Positions 1 to 5,165 of a stretch of DNA of 5,165 bases are shown here, in pieces (the first letter of the stretch is position 1; each line of letters starts with the position of its first letter). The DNA is taken from the NCBI GenBank assembly GCA_023248365.1, contig JAHFER010000142.1, positions 1-5,165 on the forward strand, in the 5' to 3' direction. This DNA comes from Nitrospirota bacterium. GTDB taxonomy: Bacteria > Nitrospirota > 9FT-COMBO-42-15 > HDB-SIOI813. Below the pieces are notes generated by a model that saw only the letters and a list, made by a program, of their open reading frames with translations, had not been told where the DNA came from and ran no database searches. Both the position numbers and the translations under genes were made by a program.

Positions 1-1046
1 TCCTCGTCTTCACGGGAAATAAAAGTGAAGGCATCGCCGGTTTTTGCAGCACGGCCTGTCCTGCCTATCCGGTGCGTGTATGCATCAGCAGTATTAGGTA
101 TATCATAGTTGATTACATGAGATATGCTTGAGACATCTATTCCGCGGGCAGCAATATCAGTTGCAACAAGTACCTGATACTTGCCCTCACGGAATCCATC
201 TAATGCTGCCTGGCGCTGGTTCTGGGACATATTCCCCTGCAATGATGCGGCCTTGTAACCAGACCTCTCAAGCTGCATCCCAACGCGCTTGGCACGGTGC
301 TTGGTGCGTGTAAAGATTAATACAGAATCAGTGTCAGTATGGCGCAAAAGCTCAAGCAGAAGCGGAGTCTTCAGATGCTGATCAACAGGGTAGAGCGCAT
401 GCGCTACAGTACCTGCAGGTGCAGGCGGATCAACCTGTACAGTGACAGGTGTTTGCAGTATGTCGTGCGCCAGCTTTCGTATATCATCGGGCATGGTAGC
501 AGAGAATAGCAATGTTTGCCTCCCGACCGGTATGTGCCGTATAATCTTTCGTACATCAGGCAGGAACCCCATGTCAAACATCCTGTCTGCCTCATCTAAC
601 ACTAGCACTTCTACATGCGACAGTTTGATCGTGCGCTGATTAATGTGATCGAGCAGGCGGCCCGGGCATGCAACTACAATTTCAACGCCTGTGCGGAGTT
701 TTTGTATCTGTGGGTTTATGCTTACACCTCCATAAACTGTGAGGCTCCTGAGGCGGGTCTCTTTTCCCATGCTGATGATTGCATCGTTGATCTGTTCTGC
801 AAGTTCGCGTGTAGGAGCAACAATAAGCGCGCGGATATTGCCTCTCGGTCCCTGCATGAGCCGTTGAAGAATCGGAAGCACAAAGGCCGCTGTCTTGCCG
901 GTTCCTGTTTGTGCCAGGCCCATAACATCGTGTCCTTCGAGTACCGGAGGTATCGCCTGTGCCTGTATAGGTGTTGGAGTAATGTATCCCGCCGCAGTGA
1001 TTCCGGCTGATACGCTTGGGTGAAACTCAAATGCATTAAATTCCAT
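1..1046 (-). CDS. rhlE: DEAD-box ATP-dependent RNA helicase, RhlE-type (partial, C-terminus outside window)
   Basis: This is an ATP-dependent RNA helicase of the DEAD-box superfamily 2, a cytoplasmic enzyme that unwinds short RNA duplexes in ribosome assembly and RNA turnover. The minus strand reads without a stop from an ATG at 1046 to the window edge, 348 complete codons. All core motifs are visible: Q motif (GYITPTPIQ, residues 20-28), motif I AQTGTGKT (45-52), motif Ia PTRELAEQI (78-86), motif II DEAD (151-154), motif III SAT (182-184), a motif IV-like LIFTRTK, motif V ATDIAARGID (295-304) and motif VI HRIGRTGR (325-332). Motif Ib reads CPGR rather than the usual TPGR. Both RecA-like domains are therefore essentially complete. 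Only the variable C-terminal tail is missing, as expected for a family of roughly 380-450 residues. AAGGA lies 4 bases before the start. The RhlE subgroup is inferred from the short N-terminus and overall style; another DEAD-box subgroup is possible. Confidence 0.95.
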   Translation of the reverse strand, partial: MEFNAFEFHPSVSAGITAAGYITPTPIQAQAIPPVLEGHDVMGLAQTGTGKTAAFVLPILQRLMQGPRGNIRALIVAPTRELAEQINDAIISMGKETRLRSLTVYGGVSINPQIQKLRTGVEIVVACPGRLLDHINQRTIKLSHVEVLVLDEADRMFDMGFLPDVRKIIRHIPVGRQTLLFSATMPDDIRKLAHDILQTPVTVQVDPPAPAGTVAHALYPVDQHLKTPLLLELLRHTDTDSVLIFTRTKHRAKRVGMQLERSGYKAASLQGNMSQNQRQAALDGFREGKYQVLVATDIAARGIDVSSISHVINYDIPNTADAYTHRIGRTGRAAKTGDAFTFISREDE

Positions 1047-1050
1047 TTGT

Positions 1051-1055
1051 TCCTT
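1051..1055 (-). promoter_or_regulatory. Ribosome binding site of the helicase gene
   Basis: On the minus strand AAGGA lies 4 bases upstream of the ATG at 1046-1044, inside a purine-rich stretch. It supports this start, which also gives the N-terminus expected for the family, with the Q motif about 20 residues in. Confidence 0.75.
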
Positions 1056-1115
1056 CTTTCTGTTTTTTTGGGGAAAATGCCCCGTGTGTATTCCGGGACT
1101 TACATTGGCATACTA

Positions 1116-1145
1116 TTGACGTAATGACGCAGATTTCCGTATACA
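1116..1145 (+). promoter_or_regulatory. Candidate sigma70-like promoter for the ferritin-like/receiver gene
   Basis: TTGACG (1116-1121) and TATACA (1140-1145) are separated by 18 bases and match the consensus at 5/6 and 4/6 positions. Transcription would start near 1152 and leave a leader of about 108 nt containing the inverted repeat at 1202-1230. The site lies just downstream of the predicted helicase start on the opposite strand, so the two promoters would face each other and could interfere. The call rests on consensus only, and a competing candidate exists at 1224-1252. Confidence 0.3.
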
Positions 1146-1157
1146 GCAGTTTTTTGA

Positions 1158-1167
1158 TAATGCATTA
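1158..1167. promoter_or_regulatory. 10-bp perfect palindrome at the predicted helicase transcription start
   Basis: TAATGCATTA is a perfect palindrome. It abuts the predicted -10 box of the helicase promoter and covers its likely start point (about 1160). A dimeric regulator could bind here, but short AT-rich palindromes also arise by chance and I recognise no specific regulator. Confidence 0.2.
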
Positions 1168-1196
1168 CTCTAACAGCTTTAAGGAAGTCCTGTCAA
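1167..1196 (-). promoter_or_regulatory. Sigma70-like promoter for the helicase gene
   Basis: Read on the minus strand, a perfect TTGACA -35 box (1196-1191) is followed after 18 bases by TAGAGT (1172-1167), a 4/6 match to the -10 consensus. The start would be near 1160, giving a 5' leader of about 110 nt. Such a leader could carry post-transcriptional control, as some cold-inducible helicase mRNAs do, but no known riboregulator is recognisable in it. Confidence 0.55.
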
Positions 1197-1201
1197 GCAG
1201 A

Positions 1202-1230
1202 ACTTCAATAAGAATTTTAATTCTTGAAGT
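1202..1230. repeat. Imperfect inverted repeat in the divergent intergenic region
   Basis: ACTTCA (1202-1207) pairs with TGAAGT (1225-1230), and AGAAT (1212-1216) pairs with ATTCT (1220-1224). The short TTTA loop lies between the inner arms, and the left arm has an unmatched stretch of about 4 bases. The element lies 30 bases before the start codon of the rightward gene. It could be an operator or, if transcribed, a hairpin in the leader. It is AT-rich and lacks a T-tract, so it is not a terminator. Confidence 0.4.
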
Positions 1231-1252
1231 AAGTTTTAAGCAATGATAGGAT
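1224..1252 (+). promoter_or_regulatory. Start-proximal signals of the ferritin-like/receiver gene: AGGA Shine-Dalgarno or alternative promoter
   Basis: AGGA (1248-1251) sits 8 bases before the ATG at 1260 and can serve as a weak Shine-Dalgarno site. The same stretch can also be read as a promoter: TTGAAG (1224-1229), 17 bases, TAGGAT (1247-1252), each matching consensus at 4/6. That would place the start essentially on the ATG and make a leaderless mRNA. The two readings exclude each other, and the sequence does not decide between them. Confidence 0.35.
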
Positions 1253-1259
1253 AATATCA

Positions 1260-2132
1260 ATGAATAAATTAATTAAAGAAATTTTAGTATGGCTTATAGA
1301 AATGGAAAAAGTGGCTGCCAGGGTTTATGAAAAGGCATCACTCCTGTTTCCTGATGATAAAGAATTTACAGACTTTTTAAAGCGCTTATCCGCCGAAGAA
1401 GGGATGCATTATGTCATTATAAAAAGGGCCGCTGAATTGATTCAGGACAAGGATCAGACGACTACTCCTGTTATAACTTTTGATGCGGATATACAGCGAA
1501 ACATAGAGAGCCATCTTTCATTAATAGAGAAAAGGATAGATGCAAACAGCCTCACAAAAGATGACATAATGGATTGTATTGTCTTCAACGAGTTTTCTGA
1601 ATGGAATGATATATTTTTATTCGTTGTTAATACATTAAAACATCAATACAGTGAATTTATTCAGGTAGCAGTTACGATACAACATCATAAAAAACATATC
1701 GAAGATTTCATAAAATCCCGTCCTGAGTTTAAGAAGTATCTTAGAGATATAACTGTGTTACCAAAGTTATGGGAGGAAAAGATACTTGTCGTGGATGATG
1801 AAACAATGATAGTTGACCTGCTTTCGGCCATTCTTGCAGATGAAGGTGTTATTGAAAGTGCATCCAACGGTAAAGAGGCGCTGGAGAAGACAACGGGAAA
1901 ATATTATGCAGCCATTGTAACTGATGTTGATATGCCGGTTATGAATGGGATAGAATTTTATAAACAGGCTATTGAGAAGTTCCCAACTATTAAGGAACGA
2001 TTTTTGTTTTTCACAGGTACTGCTGATGCAGAGAGGCTTGCCTTTTTTAAAGAGAACGATCTTAAATATCTGATAAAACCCGCACCAATAAAACAAATAA
2101 AAGAACTGCTTGCCGGCATTCTGAACAAGTAA
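1260..2132 (+). CDS. Ferritin/rubrerythrin-like domain fused to a C-terminal response-regulator receiver domain
   Basis: A 290-residue soluble protein, probably a cytoplasmic signalling component. Residues 1-152 look like a four-helix ferritin-like bundle: helix 1 about 3-29 with E16 and Y23 (E-x6-Y), helix 2 about 33-62 with E47-G-M-H50 (ExxH), helix 3 about 101-127 with E111 and E114, and helix 4 about 129-152 with the His-rich stretch QHHKKH (141-146). This resembles rubrerythrin-type diiron spacing, but helix 4 lacks the expected glutamate before its histidine. Residues 173-290 are a canonical receiver domain: acidic pair D179/D180, phosphoacceptor D222 in TDVDMPVMNG, switch T252 and K273-P274. 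Phosphorylation by a histidine kinase is therefore expected. No DNA-binding or enzymatic output domain follows, and no kinase gene is adjacent. The receiver lies at the C-terminus, the reverse of common response regulators. The receiver call is firm; the metal-binding bundle is inferred from spacing and could be a non-metal helical domain. By eye the gene is more AT-rich than its neighbours. Confidence 0.85.
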   Translation: MNKLIKEILVWLIEMEKVAARVYEKASLLFPDDKEFTDFLKRLSAEEGMHYVIIKRAAELIQDKDQTTTPVITFDADIQRNIESHLSLIEKRIDANSLTKDDIMDCIVFNEFSEWNDIFLFVVNTLKHQYSEFIQVAVTIQHHKKHIEDFIKSRPEFKKYLRDITVLPKLWEEKILVVDDETMIVDLLSAILADEGVIESASNGKEALEKTTGKYYAAIVTDVDMPVMNGIEFYKQAIEKFPTIKERFLFFTGTADAERLAFFKENDLKYLIKPAPIKQIKELLAGILNK

Positions 2133-2168
2133 CCGGGTATGAGGGGTACTTCCAGCTAAAAAAGGCGA

Positions 2169-2245
2169 TTTACCACAGAGAACACAGAGAAAGATATTAT
2201 AAATCAAAGGAAAAAACTGCTTTTCTCTGTGCCCTCTGTGGTTAA
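2169..2245. repeat. Long imperfect inverted repeat of CACAGAGA units
   Basis: The arms at 2169-2193 and 2221-2245 are complementary at 21 of 25 positions and flank a 27-base AT-rich loop (2194-2220). The left arm itself contains two near-identical 9-base units (ACAGAGAAC, ACAGAGAAA). ACCACAGAG-NN-CACAGAG palindromes of this style are, from memory, dispersed intergenic repeats in many environmental bacterial genomes; that cannot be checked here. In RNA the element would form a long hairpin. The right arm is followed by a T-run (2250-2254), so it might reduce read-through from the upstream gene, although the large loop is unlike a classic intrinsic terminator. It could be a REP-like or MITE-like mobile remnant; no transposase is present. 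Confidence 0.75.
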
Positions 2246-2262
2246 TTGCTTTTTAACAAATA

Positions 2263-2268
2263 AAGGAG
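2263..2268 (+). promoter_or_regulatory. Strong ribosome binding site of tex
   Basis: AAGGAG lies 5 bases before the ATG at 2274. This decides the tex start: the frame stays open further upstream to a GTG at 2229, but that codon lies within the right arm of the inverted repeat and has no Shine-Dalgarno sequence. Confidence 0.85.
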
Positions 2269-2273
2269 AGTTG

Positions 2274-4577
2274 ATGGAGTTTTCTGTAAATAAAATTGTG
2301 TTGAATAAGATTGCTCAAGAGGTTGGTGTTACTGAACAACAGACCTCTGAAACCCTGTTGTTATTAGAAGAGGGTGGAACTGTGCCGTTCATAGCCAGAT
2401 ACCGGAAGGAGGCAACAGGAAACTTAGACGAGGTGCAGATACGAAATATAGATGAAAAGAGGGTATATTACCGCGAGCTGATTGAGCGAAAAGTGGTTAT
2501 CCTGAAGACTATTGAAGAGCAGGGTAAGCTTACCCCGGAGCTTAAGGCAAGGATAGATGGATGCTATGAGAAAAATGAACTGGAGGATCTGTATCTTCCG
2601 TATAAACCTAAGAGGAAGACTAAGGCTTCTGTGGCTACTGAAAAGGGGCTGGAACCTCTGGCTAAGTTCATCTATGAGCAGATACCTCCGGAAAATGCAG
2701 GGGATAATGCTATTGATGTTTTTGCTGCTGAATTTATAAATAAAGAAAAACTCGTTGCTTCAGCAGATGATGCAATAGAAGGAGCCCTGCACATAATAGC
2801 CGAATGGGTCTCTGAGAATGCAGGTTTCAGGAAGGTATTGAGAGAGATGATGCTCAGGGATGGTATGGTTATATCACGGGTGATCAAAGGCAGGGAAGGG
2901 GATAAAACGAAGTTTGAGATGTACTATGATTTTCGTGAACCTGTAGCAGTAATCCCTTCCCACAGGATGCTTGCTATCCGGCGGGGGGCTGAGGAGGAGG
3001 TACTTACATTTTCCATAGACATGGATGAGGACAAGGCGCTTTCATTTCTCAGGGGGCAGATTATCAGGGATTTTACTTCTGTATTTGTCCCTTATCTTGA
3101 GAAATCAATAAAGGACAGTTATCAAAGACTGCTCAATCCCTCTATCCAGACGGAGGTGCGCATTGTCCTTAAGAACCGGGCAGACGAAGAGGCTATTAAG
3201 GTCTTTGATGAGAATTTAAAAAACCTTCTTCTGTCGCCTCCTGCCGGTGCGATAACTGTTATAGGCATAGACCCCGGCATGAGGACCGGATGCAAGGTGG
3301 CGGTTGTCAGCGAGACCGGAAGGCTGCTTGAGAATACGACCATATACCCGACTGAGCCGCGCAATGATATTGCAGGCGCTTCAAAGACACTTATGACGCT
3401 GATTCAGAAATATAAGATTTCCGGAATTGCCATTGGTAATGGAACCGGCTCCAGAGAGACAGAGAGTTTTGTCAGGAATATGCTAAGAGAGCAGAAGATC
3501 GGGGGTATCTTCTGTGCGGTGGTTAGTGAAGCCGGCGCATCTGTTTACTCGGCCTCGGATATGGCAAGGGATGAGTTCCCTGATCTGGATCTAACAGTGA
3601 GGGGGGCCATTTCTATTGCCCGCAGGCTTCAGGATCCGCTTGCTGAACTTGTAAAGATAGACCCTAAATCCATTGGTGTTGGTCAGTACCAGCATGATGT
3701 AGACCAGAAGAGACTCAAAGCCGGGCTTGACGGCACAGTGGAGTCCTGCGTGAACAGGGTCGGCGTAGACCTTAACACAGCATCCTTTGCACTTCTCAGA
3801 TATGTGGCAGGGATAAACGAGTCAGTGGCTAAGAGGGTTGTGAAATACAGGGAGGAGAATGGTGCGTTCCGGTTGAGACAATCGCTATTGAAAGTCTCCG
3901 GCTTTGGTGAAAAGACCTTCCTGCAGTCCGCCGGTTTTTTGAGGATCAAGGGCGGAGATAATCCATTGGACAGCACAGCAGTACATCCTGAATCTTATCC
4001 TGTAGTTGAAAGAATCGCCTCATCACTTGGAATAAAGGCACCTGAGCTTTTAGAAAACATAAAGGTTATTCAGACGATAGACATAAAGCAGTTTGTTGAT
4101 GATAAGGCCGGGGTTTACACATTAAGCGACATCAGGGAAGAGTTGTTGAAGCCCGGCAGAGATCCGCGTGAGAAGTTTACTGCTGCAACCTTCAGGGAAG
4201 ACGTAAAGGGAATAACTGATCTGCAGGAAGGGATGGTACTGGAAGGGACTGTGACAAATGTAACCAATTTCGGGGCGTTTGTTGATATAGGTGTCCACCA
4301 GGACGGACTTGTGCACATCTCAGAGCTTTCCAATAAATTCATCAAAGACCCGAAAGAGGCCGTACGGGTTGGGGAAGTGGTTAAGGTAAAGGTACTGGCA
4401 GTGGATGTGCCTATGAAACGAATATCCCTTTCAAGAAAGGCGCTTCTTTCGCCTGTTCCTGCGGCAGGCGCAGGGACGACAAAAAAGGCAGATAGAAAAG
4501 AGCCGCAGAAACCGCCGGTACAGCGGAGCATGGCTGATAAGTTTGCAGCGCTCAAGGCACGGTTTGGTAAAAACTGA
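2274..4577 (+). CDS. tex: Tex/YhgF family transcription accessory protein (S1 RNA-binding)
   Basis: A 767-residue cytoplasmic nucleic-acid-binding protein of the Tex family, whose members contact RNA non-specifically and influence transcription and, in some species, toxin expression and ribosome function. The usual domain order is present: N-terminal helical Tex region (about 1-200, with the signature VPFIARYRKEATGNLDE near 37-53), YqgF/RNase H-like fold (about 325-455, with GIDPGMRTGCK at 331-341, IGNGTGSRET at 387-396 and SEAGASVYSAS at 418-428), tandem helix-hairpin-helix region (about 490-560, including NRVGVDLNTAS and VSGFGEKT), and S1 domain (about 650-722, TNVTNFGAFVDIG to KRISLSRKAL). 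A Lys/Pro/Ala-rich tail ends in MADKFAALKARFGKN. The length is typical of the family and the gene is intact. The start is chosen from AAGGAG 5 bases upstream; MEFSVNKIV is a plausible Tex N-terminus. No strong promoter is visible between the upstream gene and tex, so it may be read from upstream through the repeat. Confidence 0.96.
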   Translation: MEFSVNKIVLNKIAQEVGVTEQQTSETLLLLEEGGTVPFIARYRKEATGNLDEVQIRNIDEKRVYYRELIERKVVILKTIEEQGKLTPELKARIDGCYEKNELEDLYLPYKPKRKTKASVATEKGLEPLAKFIYEQIPPENAGDNAIDVFAAEFINKEKLVASADDAIEGALHIIAEWVSENAGFRKVLREMMLRDGMVISRVIKGREGDKTKFEMYYDFREPVAVIPSHRMLAIRRGAEEEVLTFSIDMDEDKALSFLRGQIIRDFTSVFVPYLEKSIKDSYQRLLNPSIQTEVRIVLKNRADEEAIKVFDENLKNLLLSPPAGAITVIGIDPGMRTGCKVAVVSETGRLLENTTIYPTEPRNDIAGASKTLMTLIQKYKISGIAIGNGTGSRETESFVRNMLREQKIGGIFCAVVSEAGASVYSASDMARDEFPDLDLTVRGAISIARRLQDPLAELVKIDPKSIGVGQYQHDVDQKRLKAGLDGTVESCVNRVGVDLNTASFALLRYVAGINESVAKRVVKYREENGAFRLRQSLLKVSGFGEKTFLQSAGFLRIKGGDNPLDSTAVHPESYPVVERIASSLGIKAPELLENIKVIQTIDIKQFVDDKAGVYTLSDIREELLKPGRDPREKFTAATFREDVKGITDLQEGMVLEGTVTNVTNFGAFVDIGVHQDGLVHISELSNKFIKDPKEAVRVGEVVKVKVLAVDVPMKRISLSRKALLSPVPAAGAGTTKKADRKEPQKPPVQRSMADKFAALKARFGKN

Positions 4578-4580
4578 ATT

Positions 4581-5165
4581 ATGCGTAAGCTGACATTTAT
4601 AATATTAATTATCTTAGTTAGCGGGTTTGTTACATCTTCCGATGTCTATGGCAAATCTCGTCGTCATGAAAACCTTAAGCCTTATTCTGATAAAGGGATT
4701 ACAGTACTTGAAGATAAAAGGTATTTTGATGTACTTTTAAATCATATTGATAATGCACAACATGAAATCATAATAAGCATGTTTGTTTTTAAGACTACTG
4801 GTAAAAGGACAAATTATGCAGACAGAATAAAAGATGCACTTATAAAGGCAGCCCGTCGCGGAGCTGATGTCCAGGTCCTTTTAGAGCAGGAGGGTGTAAG
4901 GGGATCATCACTGAACGCTGATAATGAGCAGACTGCAATGGAGTTAACTAAAGGCGGAGTAAAGGTCTATTTTGATTCTCCATCGAAACGTACCCATGTA
5001 AAGGCAATTGTGATTGATAAATTGTATTCATTTATTGGCAGTCACAACCTTACAGCAAGCGCCCTGCAATACAATAATGAACTTTCAGTGATGGTTGAAT
5101 CAGAGGAAGTTGCACGGGAGACGGCGAGGTATATTGGGGAGATTGTAGGGGGATTTATTAAATAA
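4581..5165 (+). CDS. Exported single-HKD phospholipase D-like protein (Nuc-type nuclease or phosphodiesterase)
   Basis: A 194-residue protein with a hydrophobic N-terminal segment (about residues 5-18 after the basic MRK). This is a signal peptide, possibly cleaved after VYG (22-24), or an uncleaved anchor, so the enzyme should act in the periplasm or at the surface. The catalytic HKD motif is complete: H139, K141 and D146, followed by GSHN (153-156), with the downstream NNE (165-167) typical of the superfamily. One motif per chain and the small size match Nuc-type enzymes, where two chains form one active site by dimerisation; their substrates include DNA and other phosphodiesters. It starts 3 bases after the tex stop with no recognisable Shine-Dalgarno sequence, which suggests translational coupling to tex. 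The stop codon is the last codon of the window, so the gene is complete but what follows is unknown. The substrate cannot be told from sequence; a nuclease is the likeliest reading. Confidence 0.9.
   Translation: MRKLTFIILIILVSGFVTSSDVYGKSRRHENLKPYSDKGITVLEDKRYFDVLLNHIDNAQHEIIISMFVFKTTGKRTNYADRIKDALIKAARRGADVQVLLEQEGVRGSSLNADNEQTAMELTKGGVKVYFDSPSKRTHVKAIVIDKLYSFIGSHNLTASALQYNNELSVMVESEEVARETARYIGEIVGGFIK

Noticed and set aside
615..1010. 131-codon open frame on the plus strand opposite the helicase
   Set aside because: It is antisense to an intact DEAD-box gene with all motifs; the translation is Cys/Arg-rich without family resemblance and has no convincing ribosome binding site.
1070..1083. 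GGGG/CCCC hairpin (loop AAAATG) next to a T-run, as a terminator
   Set aside because: On the plus strand the T-run precedes the hairpin, and on the minus strand the hairpin is followed by A residues, so neither orientation fits an intrinsic terminator. It is also in the 5' leader of the helicase.
2172..2192. Tandem CACAGAGA units as a CRISPR-like or satellite array
   Set aside because: There are only two adjacent 9-base units per arm, with no spacers and no cas genes; they are better explained as parts of the inverted repeat.
1767..2207. 146-codon open frame on the minus strand opposite the receiver domain
   Set aside because: It overlaps the conserved receiver coding sequence and the repeat; its product looks like noise.
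2229..2273. Upstream GTG start extending tex by 15 residues
   Set aside because: The GTG lies inside the right arm of the inverted repeat and has no Shine-Dalgarno, while AAGGAG sits 5 bases before the ATG at 2274.
4115..4555. 146-codon open frame on the minus strand opposite the tex S1 domain
   Set aside because: It is antisense to a well-conserved domain; the Ser/Thr-rich product is typical of a shadow frame.
4581..5165. HKD protein as a defence-system effector
   Set aside because: PLD-type nucleases do occur in defence systems, but this one has an export signal and sits behind tex with no defence gene visible.

Overview
The window carries four protein-coding genes of a Gram-negative-type, probably environmental bacterium. 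The protein styles and moderate GC recall Nitrospirota or Desulfobacterota; that is an impression, since the window has no rRNA or other phylogenetic marker. No tRNA, rRNA, CRISPR array, transposase or phage gene was seen.

Layout. Bases 1-1046 (minus strand) hold the N-terminal 348 codons of an RhlE-type DEAD-box RNA helicase, whose C-terminus lies beyond the left edge. Bases 1047-1259 form a divergent control region. It has a good sigma70-like promoter for the helicase, weaker candidates for the rightward gene, a 10-bp palindrome at the predicted helicase start site and an imperfect inverted repeat. Bases 1260-2132 (plus) encode a 290-residue protein joining an N-terminal ferritin/rubrerythrin-like four-helix domain to a C-terminal response-regulator receiver domain, with no DNA-binding output domain. 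Bases 2133-2273 hold a long imperfect inverted repeat built from CACAGAGA units, then a strong ribosome binding site. Bases 2274-4577 (plus) encode a full-length Tex/YhgF transcription accessory protein. Bases 4581-5165 (plus) encode a small exported protein with a single phospholipase D (HKD) motif. It starts 3 bases after the tex stop and ends exactly at the window's right edge.

How the genes may work together. The helicase and Tex are both nucleic-acid housekeeping factors, for RNA remodelling and transcription or translation quality control. The HKD protein is probably translated from the tex mRNA by coupling, but it carries an export signal and so acts outside the cytoplasm; a functional link to Tex is not shown. 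The ferritin-like/receiver protein looks like a phosphorylation-controlled signalling component that may sense oxygen, peroxide or iron through a diiron-type helical bundle. It is the most unusual item here. I see no convincing multi-gene novel system; the points of interest are this domain fusion, the CACAGAGA palindrome and the tex-HKD coupling.
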